DNA from: DAINPP01 sp963667315
Lineage (GTDB): Bacteria; Thermotogota; Thermotogae; MWEM01
NCBI GenBank assembly: GCA_963667315.1
Contig: OY763325.1
Coordinates: 1,674,001 to 1,738,000 of the forward strand
DNA length: 64,000 nt
Reading direction: 5' to 3'
The translations under genes and the position numbers were made by a program. Within the stretch, counting starts at the first letter, position 1. Each line of letters begins with the position of its first letter. Positions 44,236-53,979 of this stretch are shown in pieces. The notes under the pieces were generated by a model. It saw only the letters and a program-made list of their open reading frames with translations, made no database searches and was not told where the DNA came from.

Positions 44236-45519
44236 TTATTTGTATATTTTTCCGAGAATCTTGTTGATGCTCTTGTCCATCTTTTCAAGACCTTCGTCAA
44301 ATGTCATGTCGCCATTCATGATGGAATCGAGAACACTGTTGAGGCCTGCCCCTTCAGCTGCTCCGTAGCCTCTCCATTCGCTCCAGCTCATCGTGAATGA
44401 GCTCTTCATTTCCTTTGCAGCGATATCGAGTAATAATTTCATCTCTACAGGCTGTTCATCGGATGTGTAGAAGGCTTCTGATTCGGCCAGTGCTTTGAAG
44501 GAAGGGATCTTACCGGGCATGTACATATCGAGTGTGAGTCCTTCTCCACCGGCAAACTTTGCAAATTTCCATGCAGCGTCCGGTGATTTTGTCGTCTTTG
44601 AGATGGCGACGAAGTCAGGCCACCCATATGCACTGTCAGGTTTTCCGGCAGGACCCATAGGAACTTCTGCAATTCCCCAGTTGAAGCTGTCGCCTGCGAT
44701 AATTCTGTTGTTGTCGATGTTCCAGGAGCCATCAACCCACATGGCTGCAATCTGCCTCGGGAATACATCCTGCTGTCTGACACCGGCCATTTCCTTCGGC
44801 TGTGGAGCTACTTTATAGTCCGTTACGAGGTCCGTGAGGAATTTCAGTGTATCCAGACCGTTCTTGTCGGGAGCAAATCTCATAGCCGATCTGTCCAACA
44901 AGTCGCCATCATTTCTGAAGACCCATGATTCGATATGGGCATATCTTCCGTAAAGCCAGAATCCCCATTGGTCGATCTTCCCATCATCATTCTTGTCGAG
45001 TGTCAGTTTCTTTGCCGCGTTCAGGAAATCATCCCATCGCCATTCGGAGTTGGGATATTCAAGTCCGGCTGCATCGAACATATCCTTATTGAAGAACATG
45101 ACCGTTGTAACAAGTGCAAATGGAACGGCATAATAATTATCCGCGTTAGCAAGCTCTTTTTCAGCTTCAAAGAGATTCATATAGAAGCTGTCCTGATTCA
45201 GTGACCCTTCCACATACTGGTCCAGTGGCAGAAGGAATCCCTTGGATGACCATTCTTCAATATACCCGGAGCTAAGATTGAAAACATCCGGCAATCTCTT
45301 GGTCATCGCCATGAGTCTGAGTTTTGTCCAGTAATCGGATGGTTCCATAACCGTGAGATTAACGGTGATATCCGGATTTTCCGCTTCAAACTTTTCGATC
45401 ATTCCCAATGTTCTATCTTTCAGATCCGGATCCCAGATCCAGTATTCAAGAACGGTCTGAGCCATTATCATGGAACATAGAACGAGAAAAATGGATGTTA
45501 CCAGCATTAATTTCTTCAT
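44236..45519 (-). CDS. Extracytoplasmic sugar-binding protein
   Basis: 427 residues, ATG after AAGGAGAGGTTAGT. The signal peptide ends SMIMAQ without a lipobox cysteine. The mature protein is a family 1-type solute-binding protein (MalE-like): FEAENPDITVNLTVM, then PDVFNLSSGY and NKDMFDAAGLEYP, with DGSWNIDNN in the ligand cleft region. It should capture the operon's sugar outside the membrane and pass it to the MalFG permease. Confidence 0.94.
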   Translation of the reverse strand: MKKLMLVTSIFLVLCSMIMAQTVLEYWIWDPDLKDRTLGMIEKFEAENPDITVNLTVMEPSDYWTKLRLMAMTKRLPDVFNLSSGYIEEWSSKGFLLPLDQYVEGSLNQDSFYMNLFEAEKELANADNYYAVPFALVTTVMFFNKDMFDAAGLEYPNSEWRWDDFLNAAKKLTLDKNDDGKIDQWGFWLYGRYAHIESWVFRNDGDLLDRSAMRFAPDKNGLDTLKFLTDLVTDYKVAPQPKEMAGVRQQDVFPRQIAAMWVDGSWNIDNNRIIAGDSFNWGIAEVPMGPAGKPDSAYGWPDFVAISKTTKSPDAAWKFAKFAGGEGLTLDMYMPGKIPSFKALAESEAFYTSDEQPVEMKLLLDIAAKEMKSSFTMSWSEWRGYGAAEGAGLNSVLDSIMNGDMTFDEGLEKMDKSINKILGKIYK

Positions 45520-45531
45520 ACTAACCTCTCC

Positions 45532-46929
45532 TTAAAATGTGATTTTTATACCAACCGGTGTTGGCCGTTCAAATTCATGTCCTCTTAAACCTCTTCTGTC
45601 TGCCAATTTCAAGACCTTTGCCTTACCATTCAGCAATTGCGATGAACCCCCTCCATCAAGGCTCACTGCATCTTTAACCCCTTCAGCAAGCATCACTTCC
45701 GTCATCTCATTGAAAGTGAAACCAAGACTGTCATACCCTTCTATATATTCTCCCGCATTGCATCCGGCAACCCATAATAAAACCATTTCCTCTCCGGTGA
45801 AACCAATTGCCATCCTTGCCGCCTTTGATTCATCCCATTGGGTTTCAAAAACGTTCGGCGGAAAACTGATACTCGTATGATTTTGTGTGATGAGTGAGTT
45901 GAATTCCCCGTTGATCCTTTCCGAAGGAATGCCACCCCTGATGAGGGAGGGCCCGACCTGAACGGCAAAATCGACCGGTTCATCCAGCAAATATCTGACT
46001 TTTCTTGTTCCGGAAAAGTGATCCGAAGAAACTTGCAGAACAAAACCGGCATCCGGCACCTGTGAATCACCCCCATTTTTATACGCCATCACCTCATCGT
46101 TTACGATAATGAGATCCATCCCTCGGCATACTGGGGTTCTTTCAAATTCAGGTCGCCTGAAGAATCGTGCATTTTCACCATCTCTATACATTTCCGTACC
46201 GATCAACACTTTTACATCCGAAATATCCATCGACTTGACCACTGTTTTTCCATCTTTGTATCTCAAAAGCATATCCCTTTTAAATAACGGTGGCAGCATC
46301 ACTTCACCCTTTCCGATCAATGCGCCGAAAGGCTGGCCAATCATGGAATAAGGGGAACGCATATCCATTGTTTCAAGTACAAAGAAATTTGAATTCAGTA
46401 TCATACTGTTTTTGTCCGATTCAAGTGAAATATTCCCGAGACTCGGATGGATAAATTTAAAGATGACTTTCTCATTGTTTCTCGGATCCGCATTGATATA
46501 CCCTTTGTCAAGCCATTCGTTCAAAAAGCTTTCCAGTTCCGATTCAGATGGGTCACAATGAAACCCATCCTTATTCAATCTGATTTTATCTTCCTGCGAC
46601 AAGCGCGTCAGCAAATCGATCAATGCCGCTTTGGGATCTAAATATTTTCCCGTTCCTTCAAAGCAATCATTGGCCACGAATTCACTCAGTTTTCTCGGAT
46701 CCAGAAACGCAAAACCTGAATAAAATTTTTCACTCCTCAGAAAGTAATATTTCCCGAGCTCATATATGTCATCAAAAGAATCATCCGTCAAGTATGAAAA
46801 AAAAGGTGTTAAATCAGGTTTCCGGGTCGTTCTGAAAACAGCATAATCCGTAAAAGATGCCCCCTGTATTCTTCTTCCCACCTTGTATCGAATATTCCCT
46901 CTGGTTTCATCTATGCTAATCTTGTCCAC
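45532..46929 (-). CDS. Phosphodiester-glycosidase-like (NAGPA domain) protein, no signal peptide
   Basis: About 465 residues. GTG 46929 is chosen because GAGG (46941-46938) overlaps the upstream GTG 46938 but lies eight bases from this one. The C-terminal half has the NAGPA-domain core: GPSLIRGG, then AIGFTGEEMVLLWVAG, and the signature AVSLDGGGSSQLL near the end. The mammalian member removes GlcNAc from a phosphodiester, and bacterial members cleave related linkages. The N-terminal 200 residues are not recognised. The absence of a signal sequence suggests action in the cytoplasm after import, which is unusual. It sits between the ROK regulator and the binding-protein genes. Confidence 0.78.
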   Translation of the reverse strand: MDKISIDETRGNIRYKVGRRIQGASFTDYAVFRTTRKPDLTPFFSYLTDDSFDDIYELGKYYFLRSEKFYSGFAFLDPRKLSEFVANDCFEGTGKYLDPKAALIDLLTRLSQEDKIRLNKDGFHCDPSESELESFLNEWLDKGYINADPRNNEKVIFKFIHPSLGNISLESDKNSMILNSNFFVLETMDMRSPYSMIGQPFGALIGKGEVMLPPLFKRDMLLRYKDGKTVVKSMDISDVKVLIGTEMYRDGENARFFRRPEFERTPVCRGMDLIIVNDEVMAYKNGGDSQVPDAGFVLQVSSDHFSGTRKVRYLLDEPVDFAVQVGPSLIRGGIPSERINGEFNSLITQNHTSISFPPNVFETQWDESKAARMAIGFTGEEMVLLWVAGCNAGEYIEGYDSLGFTFNEMTEVMLAEGVKDAVSLDGGGSSQLLNGKAKVLKLADRRGLRGHEFERPTPVGIKITF

Positions 46930-46943
46930 AACGGTCACCTCAA

Positions 46944-48071
46944 TCAGATTTCTTCTAATTTAAAGACATTCTCTACAATTAACCGATGTCCCCCCAAAGC
47001 CGTTGGGTTGCAGTCGGTATTCAACACCAGCACTTCCTTGTTAAAACTTGAAAAATGGTTAATCTGCTCGGCTACCTGTTTGACAAGTGTCGGACAATGC
47101 TGTGCCAGCCCGCCGGAGAGAACGATCAAATCCGTATCCAGCGTAATAGCGGCAACAGATAGAACCTCACCCAGCTTCCATGCTGCTTTTCGATATATTT
47201 CCTGAACTTTTTCCGTATCTTTCAGTTTTTCCATTTGATCCAGTATGTGAATTCTATCGTGTAGTTCAAGTTTCAATATTTCTTTTGAGAATTCAACCAG
47301 GGACTTTTCGATTAAAAGGACTTCAAGCGGATAATTGTTGGCAATGAGTGTCTGCCCGATTTCTCCCGCCTGACCATTCCCACCTTTAAACAAACGACCA
47401 TTCATCGTAATCCCGACGCCTATGCCGATATCCAGAACGGCTGCCAGTAAGTTCGATTTTTTCAAAAACCTTGAATACCCCAAAGCCAGAAGATTAGCGT
47501 CGTTTTCCCAAACTAATGGAATTTTCACACCATCCACCTTCATTTTCCCGGGTAGCCGAACATCATGCCAACCGTAAAAACGACTGCGAATCAACCGATT
47601 ATCCTGTGAAAGGGGTGCCGGAAAGGCAATGCTGATCCCCATCAACGAATCCGCCTCTTCTTCGGATGCTTCAAGCAACATCTCACATTGTTTTTTTATA
47701 ATGCCCAATAGATCATCAAATGACATTTCCCTGTCAAAAGTATAATCTCTTTTATGCAGGATCTCTCCGGCTGCATTTAATAGGACCGCATTTCCCCTGT
47801 TAAAGGCAATCTTTATCCCAATTGTCTTAAAGGCATCTTTGTTGATCGCATACAGTGCCGGTTTTCTGCCACGTGAAGTATTTTCAATCCCCACATCCAC
47901 AATCAAGCCTTCACTCAACAAAGCATCCGTGATATTTGAAACCGCCGGGAGACTTATTTTCAAATTCTTTGCAATTTCGGGTCTTGAGATCGATTCTTCT
48001 CTCTCATACATCAGAAAAAGTGTTCGCCTTTTATTCATCTCGTAAATCTGTTCTGAAACTCTTTTTTTCAT
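46944..48071 (-). CDS. ROK family transcriptional regulator
   Basis: 375 residues, ATG at 48071 with a weak AAGGTGTGA site. An N-terminal winged helix (SRPEIAKNLKISLPAVSNI, about 26-44) is joined to a ROK sugar-sensing domain with DIGIGVGITMNGRLFKGG and GGNGQAGEIGQ. The zinc-binding CxCGxxGC motif common to ROK proteins is absent. The family usually represses a sugar operon until an effector binds. It is the first gene of the operon, so it would control itself through the palindrome at its promoter. Confidence 0.92.
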   Translation of the reverse strand: MKKRVSEQIYEMNKRRTLFLMYEREESISRPEIAKNLKISLPAVSNITDALLSEGLIVDVGIENTSRGRKPALYAINKDAFKTIGIKIAFNRGNAVLLNAAGEILHKRDYTFDREMSFDDLLGIIKKQCEMLLEASEEEADSLMGISIAFPAPLSQDNRLIRSRFYGWHDVRLPGKMKVDGVKIPLVWENDANLLALGYSRFLKKSNLLAAVLDIGIGVGITMNGRLFKGGNGQAGEIGQTLIANNYPLEVLLIEKSLVEFSKEILKLELHDRIHILDQMEKLKDTEKVQEIYRKAAWKLGEVLSVAAITLDTDLIVLSGGLAQHCPTLVKQVAEQINHFSSFNKEVLVLNTDCNPTALGGHRLIVENVFKLEEI

Positions 48072-48111
48072 CTAATCACACCTTAATGGGGATTGTTTTT
48101 CAAATTCTTTT

Positions 48112-48157
48112 ATTAATTAAGCTAATTAATTATAGCACCCTTTCCAGAAAAATGCAA
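48112..48157 (-). promoter_or_regulatory. Sugar operon promoter with ROK operator
   Basis: On the minus strand, TTGCAT (48157-48152), a 17-base spacer and TATAAT (48134-48129) form the promoter. The perfect inverted repeat ATTAATTA-N3-TAATTAAT (48130-48112) overlaps the -10 end and the expected start. Confidence 0.65.
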
Positions 48158-48165
48158 CCCTCAAA

Positions 48166-48210
48166 AAAAAGAAGCGGCATCCATTTTAGCTATGGATACC
48201 ACTTCTTTTT
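48166..48210 (-). terminator. Terminator of the HD-GYP gene
   Basis: A long stem with two mismatches: AAAAAGAAG, GG and ATCCAT pair with ATGGAT, CC and CTTCTTTTT. The minus-strand side ends in a T run. Confidence 0.82.
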
Positions 48211-48249
48211 CCCGGAACAATGTCCGAATTTTATAGGGTCATTCAGTTT

Positions 48250-50400
48250 TTATTTCTTATGATTGATAAATTTAACCCATTCTTTTACAAGATCGGGATC
48301 GAATTGTTTCCCGGAGAATTTGATCAATTCCTGAATCGCCTCTTCAGCGGGCATGCCTTTCTTGTAAACTCTCTCTGAAGTCATCGCATCCCAGGAGTCG
48401 GCAATCGTCAGAAGCCGTGAAACAAATGGAATAGCCTCTCCCGCCAGCTGATCCGGATACCCCGTCCCGTCATAGCGCTCATGATGATGTTTGATCATCT
48501 TGGCGATGGCACTCATGTGCGTATTTTCCTTTAACGCCTCATAGGCATATTCAGGATGCATTTTTATTCTCTCAAATTCCGCTTCGGTCAACCTTGAGGG
48601 TTTATTCAAGATATTATGAGGGATGATAATTTTTCCGATATCGTGTACGATTCCCCCCCAGTATATATCCTGTACCAGTTTCTCATCAAGCTCAAGAAAT
48701 TCGGCAAATGAAGCGGCAAGACGTGCCACATTTTCTGAATGCCCCTTCGTGTAGGGATCATGTTTTTCAAGTAGTTTGATGATTCCAAGTATCGTTTCTT
48801 TCTGAACATCCTTCTCCATTTCAGACAATTCGTTGATGGTCAGATAGCCTTTGATATAATTTGAAAAATAATTCGCAATACGAAAATCATCCGAAGAAAA
48901 TTTATCTTCTTCCTTACTGAAAAGGGCGATAATTGCGATCATTTTCTCCCTGGATTTAATCGGAATAGAGATCATCTGTCTGATTTCGGATAGTTTATCG
49001 TTGATTTCGGGGACATCATGCTCTTTAACAAATTCATAAGGCTGATAATCCTGTAAGACTACTTTTTCAGCATGCGAATAATCCGACACCACAAGTTTCA
49101 AATCGTTCATAAACTTCATATCGAACCCTTTAAACCCGATATATCTGTAGACATCATCTTCTACAACAGCTGCAAATGCGTAGTCGACTGAATTGATCAA
49201 TGAATAGATTTTTTCAAAACTCTTGAGGATAAACGCTTCTACATTGTTGATATACTTGAGAAAATCCGGAATATGAATGAGATTATCCACTTTTTCTATC
49301 AACGCTTCATTTTCAAGGTAGGCATCTTCCAATTCCTCATTCATCGCATGTAATTCATCATAGGAATTGACGATCTCATCCTTCATCAGAACAAAACTCC
49401 GCTGCATGGATTGTAATTCACAGATATCCGATTCTATCTCTTCAACGTAATAGTCCTTTTTTTGAACGTTGAAATATTTCATATTGTTTTCCAGTATCAG
49501 GATCGGTTTCGAAAGCAATCCGGATAATCTTGCCACAGCGTGTTTCATCAGATACAATGTCAGTAAAACGAGACTGGTGAAAATCACCGCTGCAATCATC
49601 AGAAAGCCGATGAAATAAACCTTCATCTTTATCGCTATATCATAGCGCCCGTAGGTTGAATTCTTACTGATATAATACTCCCCTTCAAAAGGATTGATCA
49701 GAATATATTCCGGCTTCCCGGTAAGATTTGATTCATCAAAATGATATAATTCCGCTTCGGAATAATCATCAAATACCCTGATATCAAGAATCGAATCGTT
49801 GAACACTTCAATCGCCAGCCTGTTTATCATATCGTCAATCGCTTTAAAACGAATGCCAATTTCAAATATGGTATCATCGGGCATTCTCATATAAGCGTAT
49901 AAACGAATAAGACCTGTTCTTCCCTCTTTCGCAAGCGATTGAAGAAAAATGCTTCCCGGTTCCGCATTCCAGACCGTCTCATTTAAAAATGGCCAATTCG
50001 GGAAAGAGAGCCCTTTATCAAGCTCAAAATCAGTATCAAAGATGACAAATTCATCTGAAAATTTATAATAATTAATCGCATCGATTTCAAGTGTATCATA
50101 TTCTATTTTATTGAGTTCCGATTTGATTCGTTCGATAGCTTGAGCATCCATCAAAGTATGATATTCTGCAGTTAGAAGGGTTTCCAATTCAGGGTTAAAA
50201 AGCTCTTCAATCTCTTGAAAAACACTCCCTATTTTGGTTATGTACAATTCTGTTAACGCATCGGTCCTTTCACTTTCCATTTTAAAAAAGATGGGACTGA
50301 GAACAACAAAAATAACGATAATAAAAAGGATAATCGGTATTAATATTGCACTATACAACTGCCGTGATCTTTTGATAAACGTTTTTTTCAGTGTAGGCAT
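48250..50400 (-). CDS. HD-GYP domain protein, probable cyclic-di-GMP phosphodiesterase
   Basis: 716 residues. Membrane helices lie at about 15-40 and 265-290, enclosing an extracytoplasmic sensor domain. A coiled coil and a GAF-like region (about 375-530) follow. The HD-GYP domain covers about 535-710, with His586-Asp587 in VHDIGK, an HHHER motif and RYDGTGYP. All metal and catalytic residues I know for active members are present, so hydrolysis of cyclic-di-GMP is likely. It would oppose the GGDEF protein at 20.4 kb. Its ribosome site is weak (GGTTGAAGA). Confidence 0.9.
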   Translation of the reverse strand: MPTLKKTFIKRSRQLYSAILIPIILFIIVIFVVLSPIFFKMESERTDALTELYITKIGSVFQEIEELFNPELETLLTAEYHTLMDAQAIERIKSELNKIEYDTLEIDAINYYKFSDEFVIFDTDFELDKGLSFPNWPFLNETVWNAEPGSIFLQSLAKEGRTGLIRLYAYMRMPDDTIFEIGIRFKAIDDMINRLAIEVFNDSILDIRVFDDYSEAELYHFDESNLTGKPEYILINPFEGEYYISKNSTYGRYDIAIKMKVYFIGFLMIAAVIFTSLVLLTLYLMKHAVARLSGLLSKPILILENNMKYFNVQKKDYYVEEIESDICELQSMQRSFVLMKDEIVNSYDELHAMNEELEDAYLENEALIEKVDNLIHIPDFLKYINNVEAFILKSFEKIYSLINSVDYAFAAVVEDDVYRYIGFKGFDMKFMNDLKLVVSDYSHAEKVVLQDYQPYEFVKEHDVPEINDKLSEIRQMISIPIKSREKMIAIIALFSKEEDKFSSDDFRIANYFSNYIKGYLTINELSEMEKDVQKETILGIIKLLEKHDPYTKGHSENVARLAASFAEFLELDEKLVQDIYWGGIVHDIGKIIIPHNILNKPSRLTEAEFERIKMHPEYAYEALKENTHMSAIAKMIKHHHERYDGTGYPDQLAGEAIPFVSRLLTIADSWDAMTSERVYKKGMPAEEAIQELIKFSGKQFDPDLVKEWVKFINHKK

Positions 50401-50549
50401 TCTTCAACCGTCCATATATATGTCTTTTCAGCTTGTATAGTATAACACACGCATAAAAGCGATACATTTCCTTTACAATTTCAAAAACAATTTTTATGAT
50501 AAAATATGAGGAAACTGAACTAATTCCATAAAATGTTGGGGGTAAAGTG

Positions 50550-51728
50550 ATGAAAGATTTGAAATGCTATAAGGGGCTTGGTTATCATTCATTCCTGATT
50601 CTTGGTGCAATTGCCACCTATATTTCAGCCGTCATGCCGCTTATCAGGGAAGCACTTTCCCTCTCATACGCAGATGTAGGCATGATTTTCGCAGCAAAAT
50701 CCATCGGCTTTTTCGTTGGTGCAATCCTGATCGGAACACTGGTGGATCACATCGGAACGAAGAAACCGCTTGTGTTCGCATTCATCGCATTCCCTGCGGG
50801 TGTTTTAATCTTCGCCCTCTCAAAATCGGCGTTGGGGTTGATAGCGGGTAATTTTCTCATCGGTATAGGCGCTTCGGTCATGGAAGTTGCCATCCCACCG
50901 ATCAGTGCTGCTTTCAAAGGGAAAAGCGGAAAACTGCTTAATCTGATTCATGCGTTCTTCGCACTTGGTGCGATGCTGAGTCCGATTATCGCCTCATTTA
51001 TGATATCGCGAAATCTGCCTTATCTGGCATTTTTGTTCATCATTGCCGGTTATACATGCATTCCTTTATTTTTTTCAACACAATTATCCGTTCATCTCCC
51101 GAAGAGGGAAAAGTCTGTCGATCAAAAAAAATCATGGCGAAGTATGGCGCTGTTAAAAGATAAATTTTTCTGGATTATCATCACGGCCACCTTTTTTTAT
51201 GTCGGTTCAGAACTGGGGATCTCCTCATGGGCCTCTTCTTATGCCGCAGATCATAGAAGGTACAGTATGGAAATTTCAAGTATACTGCCGTCGATCTTCT
51301 GGATCGGTCTGCTTGCCGGAAGATTTATCTCTTCTGAACTTGTGGACAGAGTGGGTCATCTCAAATGGCTGTTGCTTATAACGGGAATTGGCGTTCCAAT
51401 CACTTTTCTGTCGCAGATGCCGCCTGATTCATTCTGGTTTCTGGCAATATTCATGTGTCTGTCCGGCCTTATCCACGCCTCCATCTACCCGACCGTTCAA
51501 TCATTGCTTGTCGATACCATCAAGGAAAACATCGGTCTGGCACTGGCACTTTTTTCGGCAGCGGCTTCTATCGGCAGCATGTTCGGATCATTCCTCATCG
51601 GAACGGTCAGCAATACTTTCGGAATAAAATGGGGTTATTTCGTTCCCTTTATCCTATTTACAGGTGTCTTTCTGATGATTCTCCTTTTTGCCGTGCTCAA
51701 TAAACGCGAAAAGAAACAGACACCGTAA
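50550..51728 (+). CDS. MFS transporter (FucP/sugar-type)
   Basis: 392 residues; ATG 50550 follows GGGGGTAAAGTG. Twelve membrane segments are expected. Between segments 2 and 3 the MFS loop motif reads GTLVDHIGTKKPL (about 64-76). The sequence style (GIGASVMEVAIPPISAA, and LNLIHAFFALGAMLSP) resembles the FucP/GlcP branch of sugar:proton symporters. Substrate unknown. It is divergent from the HD-GYP gene and converges on a DegV gene. Confidence 0.85.
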   Translation: MKDLKCYKGLGYHSFLILGAIATYISAVMPLIREALSLSYADVGMIFAAKSIGFFVGAILIGTLVDHIGTKKPLVFAFIAFPAGVLIFALSKSALGLIAGNFLIGIGASVMEVAIPPISAAFKGKSGKLLNLIHAFFALGAMLSPIIASFMISRNLPYLAFLFIIAGYTCIPLFFSTQLSVHLPKREKSVDQKKSWRSMALLKDKFFWIIITATFFYVGSELGISSWASSYAADHRRYSMEISSILPSIFWIGLLAGRFISSELVDRVGHLKWLLLITGIGVPITFLSQMPPDSFWFLAIFMCLSGLIHASIYPTVQSLLVDTIKENIGLALALFSAAASIGSMFGSFLIGTVSNTFGIKWGYFVPFILFTGVFLMILLFAVLNKREKKQTP

Positions 51729-51811
51729 TTCAGAACACCTATTCCGAAAGAAGAGATTCAAATCCCAATCTTTTTCCTCAGCAGCTTTGATTTTTTTCTC
51801 GTTTTTGGTCT

Positions 51812-52693
51812 TCAATCATTCCGTTCCCCTTCGTACGCCGTCAAAATGGATACTCCCACAAGTCCGGCTCCAGAAAAGGACCATAATGTGGCATTGATCT
51901 CGTTAAAATAAATGGCATCGATCCGGTCCTTGAAAGTCTCTCTGATCAGATTGACATTATTCAGTGTAGCCTCCATCTTTCCCGTATAAACGATGGCAAG
52001 GGCTTCAACGTGCCTTTTATCAACTTCGGTTTGTATCTCTTTAATCATCTTTTTCGTCGCTCGGTCAATTCCACGTGCTTTCATATGCGTATAGATGACA
52101 CCGTTTTCATCGATTCCCACTATGGGTTTAATATTCATAACGTCAACGAGTGTTCCCGCAACTCTTCCGATTCGCCCACCTCTGACGAGGTACTTCATCG
52201 TCGGTAACACAAACATGATTCTAGAGTGTTTTGTAACAGTGCCCTTAATCTGTTTAACGATCTCATCAACTGATTTACCCATATCACGAAGCTGTGCCGC
52301 TTTAATCGTTAAAAGTCCGGCTCCCATTGAAACGCTCAAGGTATCAATTACCTCAACCCTAACCCCTTCATTGGCTTCCATGATCTCCTTTGCCACCAGT
52401 TGAAAGACGTTAAACGTCCCACTCACCTGATTGGACATGGTGAGTCCTATGATTTCATTGCATCCTTCCGCTATGAATTCCAGCATCAACCGCTTAACAT
52501 CTTCAAATGAAGCCTGTGTCGTCTTGGCATAATGATCTTTTATATACGCCTGCACTGCCTCCAGACATCCCTCATCACCATCCCGATACTCTTTATCCCC
52601 AAGAATGATCCTGATGGGTGCAACTTTTATCCCGTATTTTTCCAAATGTGTTGTTGAAATATCGTTCGCCGAATCGCACATGATACCGATCAT
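51812..52693 (-). CDS. DegV/FakB-family fatty-acid-binding protein (copy 3)
   Basis: 293 residues, ATG after AAAGGGTGATAAT. It is a third DegV-fold protein, more distant from copies 1 and 2: MCDSANDIS, then TTQASFEDV, SNQVSGTFN and GGRIGRVAGTL. The C-terminal motif is EINATLWSFSGAG, without the GHH of the other copies. A different chain-length or saturation preference is possible, as FakB paralogues are known to differ in this way. It is transcribed alone. Confidence 0.88.
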   Translation of the reverse strand: MIGIMCDSANDISTTHLEKYGIKVAPIRIILGDKEYRDGDEGCLEAVQAYIKDHYAKTTQASFEDVKRLMLEFIAEGCNEIIGLTMSNQVSGTFNVFQLVAKEIMEANEGVRVEVIDTLSVSMGAGLLTIKAAQLRDMGKSVDEIVKQIKGTVTKHSRIMFVLPTMKYLVRGGRIGRVAGTLVDVMNIKPIVGIDENGVIYTHMKARGIDRATKKMIKEIQTEVDKRHVEALAIVYTGKMEATLNNVNLIRETFKDRIDAIYFNEINATLWSFSGAGLVGVSILTAYEGERND

Positions 52694-52843
52694 ATTATCA
52701 CCCTTTATTGTTGACAGTCTTAAATCTCCCCTTTATTTGACGTTTTTTAACACATATAATTTATAATTCACTTTCCATTTAATGGCGAAGCGTTGATTTC
52801 AATACAAAATCACCTAATATAACTTAAAATTTCTTTATAAAAC

Positions 52844-52915
52844 TTTACATTTAAAGATAAAAGTGGTATTATGTTGAATCACAATCCGGATATAAGAACT
52901 TTTTCCGGGTTGTGA
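52844..52915 (+). promoter_or_regulatory. pit promoter and leader hairpin
   Basis: TTTACA (52844-52849), a 17-base spacer and TATTAT (52867-52872) form the promoter. An 11-bp stem with one G-U pair (TCACAATCCGG / CCGGGTTGTGA, 52879-52915) makes up the start of the leader, just before the GGGAGG ribosome site. Confidence 0.62.
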
Positions 52916-52939
52916 AATCTCTTTCCGGGAGGCTTCGGC

Positions 52940-53878
52940 TTGTTCATCTTTCTCATCCCATCTCTATTTTTCGGTTGGGCATTGGGTGCAAACGATGCAG
53001 CAAATGTATTCGGTCCACCTGTCGCTTCAAAACTCTTAAAACTCAGATACGCCATCATTCTTTCATCACTATTCATCATAGTAGGTGCTATTACGCAAGG
53101 CCATGGCGGAATGGAGACGATGAAAGCCATCTCCTCCGGTTCACTGGCATCAAGTAGTATCGCTGTGCTCGCTTCCGCCATCACGATGACCGTCATGATC
53201 AATCTGAAAATCCCGGTGTCTTCATCTCAGGCAATCATCGGGGCTATAACGGGAATGAACCTTATCACGAATACTGATGTTGACTGGTGGATGATCTTAA
53301 AAGTCGTACTGGCTTGGGTCGGTACGCCCGTTGGCGGAATGATTTTCGGCCTTATCGCTTATCGCCTTATCAGACCTTTTTATAAAAAGATAAAATCACC
53401 TCTTTATCAGGATAGAATCCTGAAGATCATGGTGATCATTTTTGGCTGTTATGGCTCATATGCACTCGGTGCCAACAATGTTGCCAATATAACCGGTGTC
53501 TTCGTCAATCAACTCGGTGTCATGAACGCATTGCTGATCGGAAGTTTTGCAATAGCCGGTGGCGTTTTGAGTTACAGCTGGAAGACCATGTCTTCTTTCG
53601 GAAAGGATCTCACAAATTTTAATTATTTTTCCTCTTCCATCGTCATTCTGGCAGAATCTGTGACGGTATGGCTTTATGCCTTCATCGGAATCCCCGTTTC
53701 AACATCACAGGCCGTCATCGGTGCGACAATTGGAACCGGTCTCGCTGCCGGTAACGTGCAGATCAAGAAAAAACAGATCTTAAAAATTATCATCGCATGG
53801 ATCAACACACCGATTTCATCCGGTTTAATCGCCGTTGCGCTTCATCTCATCTTTAAAGCCATCGGAATCATCAATTGA
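52940..53878 (+). CDS. pit: PiT family inorganic phosphate transporter
   Basis: 312 residues, starting at TTG 52940 after CCGGGAGG. PiT proteins carry phosphate (or sulfate in some branches) with a cation across the inner membrane. Both halves have the signature: GANDAANVFG near residue 17 and GANNVANITG near 177. The paired VSSSQAIIGA and VSTSQAVIGA motifs show the inverted-repeat structure. At this length it matches short PiT forms. No phoU-like gene is adjacent. Confidence 0.93.
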   Translation: MFIFLIPSLFFGWALGANDAANVFGPPVASKLLKLRYAIILSSLFIIVGAITQGHGGMETMKAISSGSLASSSIAVLASAITMTVMINLKIPVSSSQAIIGAITGMNLITNTDVDWWMILKVVLAWVGTPVGGMIFGLIAYRLIRPFYKKIKSPLYQDRILKIMVIIFGCYGSYALGANNVANITGVFVNQLGVMNALLIGSFAIAGGVLSYSWKTMSSFGKDLTNFNYFSSSIVILAESVTVWLYAFIGIPVSTSQAVIGATIGTGLAAGNVQIKKKQILKIIIAWINTPISSGLIAVALHLIFKAIGIIN

Positions 53879-53937
53879 AAAAGAGCGTGCTTTATTTAAA
53901 ACAAGTCAAATTTCATTAATAAGCACAACGGTTGAAT

Positions 53938-53967
53938 AAAAAAACACTCCCGAAGGAGTGTTTTTTT
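53938..53967. terminator. Bidirectional terminator between pit and a chemoreceptor gene
   Basis: Stem AAACACTCC-CGAA-GGAGTGTTT is extended by A/T pairs, with a T run on both strands. It separates two convergent genes. Confidence 0.88.
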
Positions 53968-53979
53968 CCTTATGCTGAA

